Numbered from the stretch's first letter, positions 44,116 through 54,339 are shown. The stretch is 64,000 nucleotides of DNA from Lysinibacillus sp. JNUCC-52 (GCF_015999545.1 NZ_CP065546.1:2037501-2101500); one strand, 5' to 3'. Program-made: numbers and translations. Notes: generated by a model from the letters alone, not told the origin.

Positions 44116-45648
44116 TTATTGTTTTAACAGCTTCTTTTTCAGCTTATCATAATATTCTTTTACTTCATTAATGCCAAATACTAAGTATGATCCAACAAAG
44201 ACAGCGATAAAAATAGCTAGACCTACAATGAATGTTAACCACTTGTATTCAAACACTAAATAATGGCTTGAGAAATACATGACAATCGTAATGATAATCA
44301 TTGGCGGCATCGCTCTGAAAAAATGTAACTCTTTGCTGAAGATGCCCATTTTCAAGTCATACTTCGGTATTGCATAAGCGACTAGCATAATAAAGTTTGT
44401 AATAGAACTAATTAATGTACCCCAAGCAATTGCTTCAGCACCGTAATTATCCACCATCAGCATAATAACCGCAATATTGACACCAAAGACATTAATTAAG
44501 CTAAAAATAACAGGTGCCATCGAGTCGCCTTTTGCATAGTAAAAGCGTGTAATGTACGTATTCGCAGCTAAGAAATACATGGATAATACGAATATTGCTA
44601 AGACAGGTGCTGTAATGGCAGTCGAATCAGCATCGAATTTACCATATTGGAATATAACTTGTATAAGGTTTTCTGAGTAGAAGTAAGAATATATTGTTAC
44701 TGGTATAAGTAGCAACAATAGATAATGTAAACCTTTTGAATACAGGCTCTTAATAGAAGCAAGATCATTGTTAGCTTCTTTTTGGCTCAGAATTGGATAA
44801 ATGACCGTTGTCACAGCTGTAATTAAAATCGCTTGCGGGAATTGCATTAGCTTAGAAGAATAGTTCACAGCTGCAACTGCCCCTTCTGAAAGCATTCCAG
44901 CAAATACACGCTGTAATAAGGCATAAAGTTGAATTGTCGCTCCTCCAAGCATAATTGGTAAAACCATTATCCAAAGTTGCTTTGAGGACATATTGTGTTC
45001 AAAAGAAAACCCAACTTTATGGGAATCTAATTTACGATAACCAACTATTAAGAAATAAACCATAATAACCGCACTGGCTAAAGCACTAATACCGTACCCA
45101 ATTGGGCCGATCCAGAGAGATAAGCCAACAGCAATTACTAAGAAAATGGCATTGTAAATTAAAATGGCAAAGCTTGATAAGTGAAATTTTTCATTCACAT
45201 TCAGTAAGCCGCTATACCAAGAAGATAACACAAGTAATATAGATGACGGCATCATCCAAAAGTAAAGATGTTTCAATAAGTCTAAATCACTTTGGGTATA
45301 ATCTTCCGTATTTTTATCTTGGTTAAATATGTCCATAATTGGGTTTGTAAAAGCTAATAAGATGACAGTCATAATGGAAACTGTTAACAATACAATCGTA
45401 AAGGACTGTTTTACAAATAATGCTCGGTCTGTCGTTTCCCGATTATAAATCGAGATAACGGCCGTTGTAAAAGCCCCACCTACTACTAAATATAAAAAAT
45501 TCGGAATGGTATAAGCAGTGAAGATGCTATCTGCAATATGTGTACTACCATATTGGTAACCGATAATCATTTCACGTAAGAAGCCGAAGACACGGGCAAC
45601 GATATTAATAATCGCTACGGCTCCTACAACTTTTATAAATTTATTCAT
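44116..45648 (-). CDS. MurJ-type lipid-linked oligosaccharide flippase
   Basis: 510 residues with about fourteen membrane segments and MVF/MurJ signatures (ARVFGFLREMIIGYQYG near the N-terminus, MPSSILLVLSSWYSGLLN, AGMLSEGAVAAVNYSSKLMQFP). Ends in a basic cytoplasmic tail (KLKKKLLKQ). The genome probably has another MurJ for peptidoglycan. Here the operon context (CsaB and a glycosyltransferase, overlaps of 4 bp) suggests flipping of the secondary cell wall polymer precursor, by analogy with S-layer anchoring systems. Substrate is inferred. Confidence 0.85.
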   Translation of the reverse strand: MNKFIKVVGAVAIINIVARVFGFLREMIIGYQYGSTHIADSIFTAYTIPNFLYLVVGGAFTTAVISIYNRETTDRALFVKQSFTIVLLTVSIMTVILLAFTNPIMDIFNQDKNTEDYTQSDLDLLKHLYFWMMPSSILLVLSSWYSGLLNVNEKFHLSSFAILIYNAIFLVIAVGLSLWIGPIGYGISALASAVIMVYFLIVGYRKLDSHKVGFSFEHNMSSKQLWIMVLPIMLGGATIQLYALLQRVFAGMLSEGAVAAVNYSSKLMQFPQAILITAVTTVIYPILSQKEANNDLASIKSLYSKGLHYLLLLLIPVTIYSYFYSENLIQVIFQYGKFDADSTAITAPVLAIFVLSMYFLAANTYITRFYYAKGDSMAPVIFSLINVFGVNIAVIMLMVDNYGAEAIAWGTLISSITNFIMLVAYAIPKYDLKMGIFSKELHFFRAMPPMIIITIVMYFSSHYLVFEYKWLTFIVGLAIFIAVFVGSYLVFGINEVKEYYDKLKKKLLKQ

Positions 45649-46745
45649 AAGTCATCCCCACCTTTAATGGCCGACTTATAAATGGCAATACATCTTGCAG
45701 TTATATTTTTTTCATCGTGAACGTCTAATACTTCTTCGACCGCTTCACGATTCATATATTGTTCTTTCGGCGTGTTCACGGCACGCAGCATCTCCTCAGA
45801 TAAAGCGATTGCGTCTTCAGGCTCCACTAAATGCCCTGCACCTTCACCAAGTAGTGATACGAGGCCACCAACTTTAGAAGCGATGACAGGTGTGTCTGTC
45901 GCTAATGCCTCTAATGCTACAAGTCCGAATCCTTCTAAATGTGATGGTAATACGAAGACATCGCTTGCCTGGAACCACTTTACAAGTTCCTGTTGTTTTA
46001 GTGGGTCTATAAATTTGACGTCTTCACTGAAGAATGGTTGCAAAGATTGGAAAAATCCCTCATCTCTTCTAGAGCCTACAATAACTAGCTCTATAGGACG
46101 CTCCACTTTCGTCTTTAACATTTGGAATGCTTGCAGTAGCTCTTCAACACCCTTTTGTTTAATAACATTTCCTACGAATAGAAAAACAAAAGGCTCTTTG
46201 GCTAATTGCAATTGTTGTCGTGCTTCTGCTTGTCTACCTTGTGAAAATACTTCACGATTCACGCCCATGCTAACTACTGAGATTTTGTCGGGAGCTATAT
46301 CAAAGTCTTGCTCAATTTGTTGTGCTAACACAGGACCTACTGCAATGACATGCTCACTTTCACGTAAAATACTCGCTGTCCAGTTGCGAATTCTCGCACT
46401 TTTCTTTGCCATACGTTCAATGTCTCCACCATGAGCAGTAACAATGTACGGTATACCAAACATTTTCTTTAAAAGTAGCGATAACATCCCTGAAGGAAAC
46501 ACATAGTGCGCATGTGTAATATCGATTGATTTTCGATTTTTTAACCCCTTCAATAATGTAGAAAATCCCCATTTAGCATATTTTACAATGGTGTTTTTCT
46601 TGCCTGTAGCTGGGTTTGTATTCACTGCTATTTCAACGTCTAGTCCAGCTTTTTCAAGAGCTGTAACTTGATTTTTTACAAAAATACCGAATGATAAATG
46701 ATCAGATGTTGGATACATATTACTAATGACGAGTATTTTTTTCAT
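45645..46745 (-). CDS. GT4-family glycosyltransferase
   Basis: 366 residues, GT-B fold: MKKILVISNMYPTSDHLSFGIFVKNQ, THAHYVFPSG, then the C-terminal donor domain with LFVGNVIKQKGVEELLQAF and SHLEGFGLVALEALA (E-x7-E motif). Cytoplasmic or membrane-peripheral. Four-base overlaps with both csaB and the flippase gene. It probably adds one sugar of the wall polymer repeat; donor and acceptor cannot be read. Confidence 0.88.
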   Translation of the reverse strand: MKKILVISNMYPTSDHLSFGIFVKNQVTALEKAGLDVEIAVNTNPATGKKNTIVKYAKWGFSTLLKGLKNRKSIDITHAHYVFPSGMLSLLLKKMFGIPYIVTAHGGDIERMAKKSARIRNWTASILRESEHVIAVGPVLAQQIEQDFDIAPDKISVVSMGVNREVFSQGRQAEARQQLQLAKEPFVFLFVGNVIKQKGVEELLQAFQMLKTKVERPIELVIVGSRRDEGFFQSLQPFFSEDVKFIDPLKQQELVKWFQASDVFVLPSHLEGFGLVALEALATDTPVIASKVGGLVSLLGEGAGHLVEPEDAIALSEEMLRAVNTPKEQYMNREAVEEVLDVHDEKNITARCIAIYKSAIKGGDDL

Positions 46746-47887
46746 AGACGTGTCACTGCCTTTTTCATTAATTCCTGACCATACATGGCCTCTTTATGAA
46801 TATGTGTAGCAATTTGTTTCGTCTCTGCAATTGACTGTTCCCAATTGCTACTTAGTTTACCAACTAATTTAGAAAGAGCATTCTCATCATCTTCTATATC
46901 CTGCATCTGTAAGCAACGATCTGATGCACCAACAAAGGACATAAAATCTTGCACTTTTGTATGATAGGATACAGCAATAATGGGAGTCTCTGAATTGGTC
47001 GCCAAAATAAGCGAATGTAAACGCGTACCAATTATTATATCTTGTTCGCCCGTAACTTCTAGTAAACGCTCAGGCACAAGATTGCCCTCAATTATTTCTG
47101 TCTGTGCACGATGCTGCATTTTCTTCTGAATATCTTGTGTCACGGTTACATCTTGAGGAAATTTCGTTGCAAAAAATGTGATGTGAGCATTTTGCTCCGA
47201 AATGACTTTATCTAAGTTTTTCGCCATACCTGTTACATATGCATCATATTTTGCTACATTACCTTCTGGCCAATAGTTTGCATTATAATACGGAACGGCA
47301 GATACACCAATTTTTCTTGGCTTTTCAGCATAATCTTTGCGATCGCCTTTTAATGTAAACGCAGGATCACCAATCACTTCTATCGGTTTTTTGACCCCGA
47401 TACTTTGTAATAACTTTTTAGACTGCGGATCACGCACAGAGATATTTGCTGCATAACGGCACATGAATCGGATACTAATTTTACCTGAAAATGTATCTAG
47501 TGGTCCTGCGCCACATCCGTAAATAATGTAGGGAATATTATTTTGTTTTGCCATCATTGCGTATGTTCCATAAAGATGGGCTTCACGTTTATAAAAATCC
47601 ATTAAAATACCACCACCACCAATGATGAGGAGGTCAAAGTTCGATACATATTGTTTGTTATTTTTATACGTATGGATAAACGTTTTATATAGATTGCCCT
47701 TTTTATGATACAACGGATAGCTATGTACCCCATAACGCTCGGATGTTTGTTTTGTGTTATTGCTAAAAACGGTAATGTCGTCACTCGTTACCGAAAATGT
47801 TTGTTTTACTTGTTGAAGAATGCCGTATAATATTGATTCATCACCATTATTATCATTGCCGTAATTCCCCACAATGCCTATTTTCAT
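46742..47887 (-). CDS. csaB: Polysaccharide pyruvyl transferase CsaB
   Basis: 381 residues: KIGIVGNYGNDNNGDESILYG at the N-terminus, LLIIGGGGILMDFYKREA, YGCGAGPLDT, and late IGTRLHSLILAT. CsaB adds ketal-linked pyruvate to the secondary wall polymer, which creates the ligand for SLH domains. First gene of the three-gene operon. Its presence agrees with the five SLH proteins that follow and with the SecA2/SlaP pair. Confidence 0.92.
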   Translation of the reverse strand: MKIGIVGNYGNDNNGDESILYGILQQVKQTFSVTSDDITVFSNNTKQTSERYGVHSYPLYHKKGNLYKTFIHTYKNNKQYVSNFDLLIIGGGGILMDFYKREAHLYGTYAMMAKQNNIPYIIYGCGAGPLDTFSGKISIRFMCRYAANISVRDPQSKKLLQSIGVKKPIEVIGDPAFTLKGDRKDYAEKPRKIGVSAVPYYNANYWPEGNVAKYDAYVTGMAKNLDKVISEQNAHITFFATKFPQDVTVTQDIQKKMQHRAQTEIIEGNLVPERLLEVTGEQDIIIGTRLHSLILATNSETPIIAVSYHTKVQDFMSFVGASDRCLQMQDIEDDENALSKLVGKLSSNWEQSIAETKQIATHIHKEAMYGQELMKKAVTRL

Positions 47888-47965
47888 TAAAAAACATCCT
47901 TTTACTTTTTAATACAGAGATTATACCACAATTGCACTTATTCGTTCTTTTTAAAAATAGTAAAA

Positions 47966-48001
47966 AAAAAGGGAACCTCGAATATCTACGAGATTCCCTC
48001 T
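47966..48001 (-). terminator. Terminator of the SLH phosphodiester glycosidase gene
   Basis: AGGGAATCTCG pairs with CGAGGTTCCCT (one wobble) with an 8-base loop, followed by eight Ts on the minus strand. Confidence 0.88.
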
Positions 48002-48071
48002 ATTTCTACCGTCTTATGGCTACAATTCATAGCTTAAAACAGCAAAAAAGTACTACTTCATTTTTAAGCGA

Positions 48072-50336
48072 TTATTTATTAATCGTTCTGTAAAGGAACA
48101 GACCAAAATGTGCTCGACTGATCGCTTCGTTCGGTTTATAAATGTTACCGTCATAGCCAGTCGTAATGTTGTTTGCTGCTAGTTGTTGTACATATGTGTA
48201 AGCCCAATGATCTTTTGGAACATCCTTAAATGCAATACTACTTGTTCCTTTTAAATTATAGGCAATTGCCACAATTTTCGCCATCTGCGCTCGTGTCAAT
48301 GTTGCATTCGGGTCAAAAGTATTATTTTCACGACCACTCATAATCCCTGCTTCTACAACAGCTGCAATTTCTTTATAGTAAATGTGATTTGCCTGAATAT
48401 CTTTGAAGCTTGGATTTTTCACATTTTTTGTATCTAAATTTAATGCACGGCTAATAATGACTGCTGCATGTGCACGAGTTAGCTTGTCATTCGGTCTAAA
48501 TGTACCATCAGCCTGACCTGTAATGATATTGTGCGTCGTTAAATATTCAATCTCTTTATAGTAGACATAATTATTCGGAATGTCCTTAAACAACGCTGGT
48601 TTCGCTACAGAAACTGTAGCAGCTACATTTTTCGTTCCTAAAGTAGCGATTACCTTACCAGTCGCCCCTGGATTTTGCGCTGTAAACTTACCAGTGCTTG
48701 TAATTGTACCGATGTTACCTTCTACAGACCATTTCACTTGAGAAGGATTATAAACAATAGGCTTACCTGCGTCATCTTTTGCATCAATCGTAAAGTTAAC
48801 AGATTCGCCTGCACCTACCGTTTTAGAGCTTGGTGCAACAGCCATTGTTGTAGGGGCATCTACTACTTTAACTTGATATGATTGCACAGCAGCGCCGTCA
48901 TAGCCGATATAGATTCGGTCATCCCCAGCTTGTGTTGCTGTATAGTTCAAGCCATTAATCTGTAACGTTTGGTTTTGAGATGCTAACGATAAATGACCAT
49001 CTAGAGGTAGTGTCGTATAGTTATCATCTAAAACATATTGAACAGCTACACTTGATGAAGCACCTACTAAAAGTGTTGCGTAGTTTGTACTATTCGTAAA
49101 TTTGATATGTGTTGCCTTGCCAGTTGGCGCTGTACTTACTGCTTGTAGTGTGGCAGATACAAGACGTTGCGTATTACCTGAATTGGATGGCAAATTCGCT
49201 AAGACCACATTATTACTGCCGTAGTTTCGAATACCCATTGTTGTTGAGCCACCGCCATCTAAGTTAATGGCTCTGTCGACACCAAGTGCTACTAAATAAT
49301 TCGCAAGTTGCACCATATTCATGCCCTTACTATGGGTTTGACGCCCGTCTACTGTAATAAAGTGCACTGTTTGTCCATTATTACTTGTAGCTACTACTGT
49401 ACGTGGTGCAACTTCTTTTGCACGTGAGCTTGAAGTGCTCATCATAATATAAGGTTTACCATCCTTTACTAAGTAAGGACCGCTCGCCAATATAAATTGT
49501 GCATTTTGCCAAAGCTGATCAATTGAAAAATTAACACTCATTTCATCGCCAACAGCTACTTGGCTTAACTTATTGTGCCATTCACCGCCCTGTAAAGATA
49601 CAACAAAGCCAGTAGATGGAATCGTTAATTTTTCTTTCGATCCATAAGGCTTAATTTGTGTTACTTTACCAGTTAACGTTTGTCCAAATGTATTTTCTGT
49701 AATCGGTGAACCAGTGTCTACCACTATTTCAAAGCCGTATTCATTAGTATCTGTTGTTTTGCTATAAAACTGTGGTGTGTAAATAATAGCTTCATATATA
49801 TTACGTGTACGATTTAAGCCTGACATCTCGTAATTCGTTCCGTTATGGGATAGTGTCACGTCAAAATCAAAATAATCAATAACACCGCGACCATCAGATG
49901 TCATTCCAAAAGCCGTCGGAACATTCATATATTGGTCGGAACCGCTTGAAACTGTTCCACCGTTCAAAATAACATTATTTTTAGCTAGTAAAAATAATGG
50001 GTAACCTTCTGACATATTATAAAAACTTGCATTAATAGCACCAACTACTCGATTTCCCTCACGAGAAAGACGATTCGCATTTGCTACTGTCGATTCTTTT
50101 CCATTGACTGCTGCGGGCATCCCTAATTGTACTTCTGTCGTCGGATCTCCAACATTAATCGATAAATGATTAATAGAGTTTGTATAGGTATTACTGTATG
50201 TATATTGTTTATACTGTACACCTTTTGAAAGCGGGTAATCCTTCTTTACTGTTTGAAATGCATAGGCATTTAGCGGACTAACAACGATCGACATCATTAC
50301 AACTAAAATCAGTAAAATTTTTGCTATTTTTTTCAT
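48072..50336 (-). CDS. SLH-anchored phosphodiester glycosidase
   Basis: 754 residues: signal peptide (to about residue 27, NAYA), a phosphodiester glycosidase/NAGPA domain (about 75-405) with APRTVVAT, HFITVDGRQ and NLDGGGSTTMGI, an Ig-like bacterial domain (about 490-580) and three C-terminal SLH repeats (FKDIPNNYVYYKEIEYL, FKDIQANHIYYKEI, FKDVPKDHWAYTYV). Proteins of this type are thought to cleave GlcNAc-1-phosphodiester bonds such as those in teichoic acids. Surface attached through SLH. Single gene with own terminator. Confidence 0.9.
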   Translation of the reverse strand: MKKIAKILLILVVMMSIVVSPLNAYAFQTVKKDYPLSKGVQYKQYTYSNTYTNSINHLSINVGDPTTEVQLGMPAAVNGKESTVANANRLSREGNRVVGAINASFYNMSEGYPLFLLAKNNVILNGGTVSSGSDQYMNVPTAFGMTSDGRGVIDYFDFDVTLSHNGTNYEMSGLNRTRNIYEAIIYTPQFYSKTTDTNEYGFEIVVDTGSPITENTFGQTLTGKVTQIKPYGSKEKLTIPSTGFVVSLQGGEWHNKLSQVAVGDEMSVNFSIDQLWQNAQFILASGPYLVKDGKPYIMMSTSSSRAKEVAPRTVVATSNNGQTVHFITVDGRQTHSKGMNMVQLANYLVALGVDRAINLDGGGSTTMGIRNYGSNNVVLANLPSNSGNTQRLVSATLQAVSTAPTGKATHIKFTNSTNYATLLVGASSSVAVQYVLDDNYTTLPLDGHLSLASQNQTLQINGLNYTATQAGDDRIYIGYDGAAVQSYQVKVVDAPTTMAVAPSSKTVGAGESVNFTIDAKDDAGKPIVYNPSQVKWSVEGNIGTITSTGKFTAQNPGATGKVIATLGTKNVAATVSVAKPALFKDIPNNYVYYKEIEYLTTHNIITGQADGTFRPNDKLTRAHAAVIISRALNLDTKNVKNPSFKDIQANHIYYKEIAAVVEAGIMSGRENNTFDPNATLTRAQMAKIVAIAYNLKGTSSIAFKDVPKDHWAYTYVQQLAANNITTGYDGNIYKPNEAISRAHFGLFLYRTINK

Positions 50337-50570
50337 TTTTTCGCGCTCCTCAAGTAATGTAGAGCCCTCACCTTCCCTTCTTTGTTTTACTTCTATAAGA
50401 TTATCAAAAATATGCCAAAATAGCTATGGAACATTTAAGCTATTTTCCAGTTACATATAATTGGTAAAAAAACTATTTATATTGACGCATTTTACAAGAA
50501 TCCATACATTTGACCTTATCTCGACTCTCTAACTTTGGTAAAATGATGTTAAAGTTTAGGAGGGAAAAAT

Positions 50571-52466
50571 ATGAAAAAACTATCAATCATTGCATTGCTT
50601 ATGGCAGTGGTTAGCTTGCTCTTTTGGCAACCCCAAATGGCATCTGCTGATGAACTTTCAGGGCATGCTCATGAAAATGGTCTGCGCTACTTAATTTCGA
50701 AGAACGCTTTAGTAACGGATGCTAATGGCAGTTATCGTCCAAATGACAATGTCACGCGTGGTGAATTTGCTTCTTATTTAGCGAAGGTAATGAATCTTGA
50801 AGCAAATAACGGTATGGCATTTACAGATGTTCCAGATACATATGTGTATGCAAAGGACATTCAATTGGCTGCTACAGCTGGAATTATTACTGGATACACA
50901 GACGGTTCATTTAAACCTGATGCAGCCATTTCAAGACAGCATATGGCAATTATGCTGGAGAGAGCTATTGATTATTTAAAGATTCCTAAGGGTACTTCAT
51001 CCATTACGTTTAAGGATAATGCATCCATTATTAAAGACTATCGCAATGCCGTAGCAATCGGTGCACATTTAGGAATCATTATCGGTTCTGATGGCTACTT
51101 CATGCCAGAAAAAAATGCAACAATTGGACAAGCTGCAACGTTTATTCAACGTTTAATGTTACTTGCAGGTGATGCTGCTGCTGACTTCTCTACTTATGCG
51201 ATTAAAGAAATTTCAAATGGTACACTAGTTGGCAATCAAGGCTTCACAAGCTTTGATGCTGCGGAAAAAGCCTTAACAAAAAATACGCAAGTTATCGTTC
51301 AAAAAGATAAAATTGTAAAAATGACCTCTGGCTATGTTGTAACTAATAAATATGTTGCACTTTATTCAGAAACGATTAAAGATCAAATCGCTGTTGCTGG
51401 TAATACAGAAATGGAATATATCAGCAGTGATGCAGCACAAGTAAAAGTGCGATTAGCTGGTCAAGTAGGCTATTTAAAACAGGCCGATGTAACGCTAATT
51501 CCTTTTTCACTAAGTAAGGGACGTTCTTACTATTCAAACGAAAATGGTGAAATTAAACACACACTATACGATTACGCAACAAATAAATATTCTTCAAGCT
51601 ATGTTTACGGAAAAGCACCTGCCTTCATGAAGCAAGGTGAAAAATACTATAGCTGGAATGGTATTTACTTCACAAATGGTAATGGCTCTTCTAAAGGTGA
51701 CGCTTATAACTATTATCAATTTTTACCTGCTCGTGCAACAACACAATACACAGCAGAAGAAATCGATGCTTACATTATGAACAAGCTTGCGGAAATGGAA
51801 AGTACAGGTATTACACTTTATAAAGATGCCACTACGAAAAGTAAGCTTATCGGGTTAGGCCAAACATTAAAAGAGGTTGAGGCAAACTCGCATATTAACG
51901 CCATGTTAATTTTGGCACTTGCTCAGCATGAAAGTGCTTATGGTATGAGTGATCATGCACAAAACTTAAACAACCTATTTGGTTTATATGTTTATGACAC
52001 GAATCCCCTTAATAAGAAATTTGACAGTGTAGCTGCAAATATTAATGAACTGGTTGATAAGTTCCTACAACCAAACTATATTACACCAGGTGGTGCTCCT
52101 GGGAAAAACTATGCAAACGGGGCAGTAGTCGGTTCAAAAGCACTTGGTTTTAACGTAAAATATGCTTCTGACCCGTACTGGGGAGCTAAAATTGCTGGAC
52201 ACTACTATCGTGCTGAAAAAGCGTTAGGCTTTAAGGATGCAAATAATCCTTATAAAATTGGCTTAACAACAACGACTGGTTTAAATGTACGTGTAGACAC
52301 TTCTACTAGCAATAGCCCGCTCTTCACATATGCTAGAAGTGGGATGCCTGTTATTGTTATCAACACAAACCTTAACGGCTGGTATGAAGTACTATCTGAT
52401 AAGCTCCACACTGGTTCAGCTTACATTAGTAAAGACTATATTCAGTTTATAGATACAGTGAAATAA
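50571..52466 (+). CDS. SLH-anchored endo-beta-N-acetylglucosaminidase
   Basis: 631 residues: signal peptide (ending MASA, about residue 26), three SLH repeats (about 30-205; RPNDNVTRGEFASYLAKVM, FKPDAAISRQHMAIML), a linker domain, then a glucosaminidase domain (about 405-555) with the catalytic Glu in LALAQHESAYGMSDHA and NNLFGLYVYD, and a C-terminal SH3-like domain (about 560-630, LTTTTGLNVRVDTSTSNSP). It hydrolyses GlcNAc-MurNAc bonds in peptidoglycan. Preceded by AGGAGG. Followed by a terminator and array D. Confidence 0.92.
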   Translation: MKKLSIIALLMAVVSLLFWQPQMASADELSGHAHENGLRYLISKNALVTDANGSYRPNDNVTRGEFASYLAKVMNLEANNGMAFTDVPDTYVYAKDIQLAATAGIITGYTDGSFKPDAAISRQHMAIMLERAIDYLKIPKGTSSITFKDNASIIKDYRNAVAIGAHLGIIIGSDGYFMPEKNATIGQAATFIQRLMLLAGDAAADFSTYAIKEISNGTLVGNQGFTSFDAAEKALTKNTQVIVQKDKIVKMTSGYVVTNKYVALYSETIKDQIAVAGNTEMEYISSDAAQVKVRLAGQVGYLKQADVTLIPFSLSKGRSYYSNENGEIKHTLYDYATNKYSSSYVYGKAPAFMKQGEKYYSWNGIYFTNGNGSSKGDAYNYYQFLPARATTQYTAEEIDAYIMNKLAEMESTGITLYKDATTKSKLIGLGQTLKEVEANSHINAMLILALAQHESAYGMSDHAQNLNNLFGLYVYDTNPLNKKFDSVAANINELVDKFLQPNYITPGGAPGKNYANGAVVGSKALGFNVKYASDPYWGAKIAGHYYRAEKALGFKDANNPYKIGLTTTTGLNVRVDTSTSNSPLFTYARSGMPVIVINTNLNGWYEVLSDKLHTGSAYISKDYIQFIDTVK

Positions 52467-52470
52467 AACA

Positions 52471-52508
52471 AAAGCTCCATCCAATAATGCTATTGGATGG
52501 AGCTTTTT
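52471..52508 (+). terminator. Terminator of the SLH glucosaminidase gene
   Basis: AAAGCTCCATCCAATA pairs with TATTGGATGGAGCTTT, 4-base loop, followed by TTT. Confidence 0.92.
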
Positions 52509-52526
52509 TACATGCAATACGGTAGA

Positions 52527-52725
52527 TTCCGCGATATAAGGCTAGGATTCCGCGATTCTACTCCTTTTTTCCGCGGTATGACGCTGGAATTCCGCGGTTC
52601 TGCACCTTTTTTCCGCGGTGTGACGCTGGAATTCCGCGATTCTGCACCTTTTTTCCGCGGTATGACGCTGGAATTCCGCGATTCTGCACCTTTTTTCCGC
52701 GGTATGACGCTGGAATTCCGCGATT
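52527..52725. repeat. Array D of 21-bp phased repeats with 42-bp super-period
   Basis: Ten copies of TTCCGCG start at 52527, 52548, 52569, 52590, 52611, 52632, 52653, 52674, 52695 and 52716, each exactly 21 bp apart. From the third unit on, spacers alternate between a TATGACGCTGGAA type and a TTCTGCACCTTTT type, giving a 42-bp higher-order repeat that is nearly identical over three cycles. Array boundaries are the two convergent terminators. One frame is open (FRGMTLEFRDSAPF repeats) only because 21 is divisible by three. Confidence 0.95.
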
Positions 52726-52747
52726 CACTCCCCCTATGCAGGAATAA

Positions 52748-52780
52748 TAAAAGGGCTGTCCTTAATAGGGCAGCCCTTTA
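52748..52780 (-). terminator. Terminator of the Wzy-like gene
   Basis: AAAGGGCTG pairs with CAGCCCTTT, followed by TATTATTCC on the minus strand. Confidence 0.85.
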
Positions 52781-52783
52781 CTG

Positions 52784-54064
52784 TTAGTATCGAAGTTTTC
52801 TTTGCTCTGTTTTTATAATTGCTGATGCAATTACTACAAAACCTAACATTAATATAAAGATTAAATCAAGTAAGCCTGTGTGCATCGACACTGTAAACAG
52901 TGTAATGACAAATGCGTAGGCTACTGAGTGGAAGCTACGGATGCCACCTTGTTTAACTTTATTATAGATTAATGAAATTAATACACCATATAATAAGAAG
53001 CCAATTGCTACAAGCGCATAGCCACCATCTAGGAATAGTTGTCCGATAAAGGTAGGTGTTGTTGTTCTTGTTGGACGTGTAATATATTTACCTTCTTCCA
53101 CGCTCAATGAGTTCACAACTTCCGTCACCTTCATACGAGGTGAAATTTGCTCACCAGGAAGAATCGTATTAAAGATCCCTTTGTGAATTTCGCCTTTTAA
53201 ATAGCCTTCTTCTTGCGTGTATTCGATAATTTTACTTAAAACGATATGACCTGTCACACTTTCACCATTAATAGAACGCATCCATTTAGGTGTTAAATTT
53301 ACTTTTTGCTCAACAGTTAAAAGCTTTTCTTTTTCTGTTTCTGTCAATTCAACATCTGGTTGATCACGATTATTGAATTCTTTCGTTGTATCTTCTGTTA
53401 CTACTCGTAAGAAACCAAACATCGAGAACGCAACACCGATTACAAATAATGCTGTTAGGAACCAAGTTAATTTTACACGTTTCACAACATAGTGGAAAAT
53501 AATAATTCCAGTAAATAGCATAATAATTAATGGCGTACGATAACCCATTAAAAGGAACAAGAACATTACAACAGCAAAGATCGTGCCGTATACAATTGCT
53601 TTCTTCCATGTCATATGCTTTTCTAAAATCATTTTGTAAGATAATAACAGTAAAATTCCATACCATAATAATTGGCTGAAGAAGTTTAGTTTTGGATCGA
53701 GATTACGACGATTCGATTCATCTGAAATCCCTAAACCTCCACCAAAAATCATCATTAAATAAGAAGCTAAACCGATTATAGTTAGTAATACAACAATGTG
53801 GATAACATATTTACCTAAGAAAGATAGCCCAAATGATGGGATTGTCCATTGTAATTTATCAATAATATAAACACCGATATAATAGCAAACAAGTGCTACT
53901 AGTACCGCTGGCAAAATTGATACACGAACGTTAAATAATTCAAATCGATGGAAATCGAATAGACTTGTAAAGAAATATAGTACTAATATAAAAGGTAAAA
54001 AGAAATACGGTGAAAACGTATCAATCTTATTGACCTTTGCGAAAACTTGCTTCAGTTTATTCAT
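52784..54064 (-). CDS. Wzy-like O-antigen/wall polymer polymerase
   Basis: 426 residues, about eleven membrane segments and one large extracellular loop (about residues 215-330, with RVVTEDTTKEFNNRDQ, TPTFIGQLFLDGGY near its end), the layout of O-antigen polymerases. In Bacillaceae such proteins are candidates for polymerising the secondary cell wall polymer. Near csaB and murJ homologues. No catalytic motif is recognisable in this divergent family, so function rests on topology and context. Start codon follows AGGAGG. Confidence 0.7.
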   Translation of the reverse strand: MNKLKQVFAKVNKIDTFSPYFFLPFILVLYFFTSLFDFHRFELFNVRVSILPAVLVALVCYYIGVYIIDKLQWTIPSFGLSFLGKYVIHIVVLLTIIGLASYLMMIFGGGLGISDESNRRNLDPKLNFFSQLLWYGILLLLSYKMILEKHMTWKKAIVYGTIFAVVMFLFLLMGYRTPLIIMLFTGIIIFHYVVKRVKLTWFLTALFVIGVAFSMFGFLRVVTEDTTKEFNNRDQPDVELTETEKEKLLTVEQKVNLTPKWMRSINGESVTGHIVLSKIIEYTQEEGYLKGEIHKGIFNTILPGEQISPRMKVTEVVNSLSVEEGKYITRPTRTTTPTFIGQLFLDGGYALVAIGFLLYGVLISLIYNKVKQGGIRSFHSVAYAFVITLFTVSMHTGLLDLIFILMLGFVVIASAIIKTEQRKLRY

Positions 54065-54339
54065 ACATGTAATACATCTAAATAGATGTTATTGCCCTCC
54101 TCTATCGTGAATCAATAGTTGTTATTCACTATTATATTCTTTAGTTTTCCCTACAAAAACAAAGGTTATTATATCATAAATACGGATAGACTTATAGAAA
54201 GTATTCTATGGATTTTACATAAAAATGCTCAAATTTTTCATTTTCACCTAAATCTCTACGATTCAGTAATTATTTGGGTGTATGATGAAATGAAGTAATA
54301 CTATTTTTGAGAAAAATACAAAACAAGGATGTGGATTTA

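Noticed and set aside
45772-46434. 220-residue plus-strand frame within the glycosyltransferase gene
   Set aside because: It is antisense to a clear GT4 gene and has a Ser/Thr/Asn-rich composition typical of shadow frames.
27888-52725. CRISPR arrays
   Set aside because: The core is only 7-10 bp, spacers are 11-14 bp, spacing is 21 bp and no cas genes are present.
52497-52787. A 96-residue plus-strand open frame with FRGMTLEFRDSAPF repeats
   Set aside because: It is open only because the 21-bp array has a period divisible by three. There is no ribosome binding site, it overlaps two terminators, and arrays A and B give unrelated peptides.
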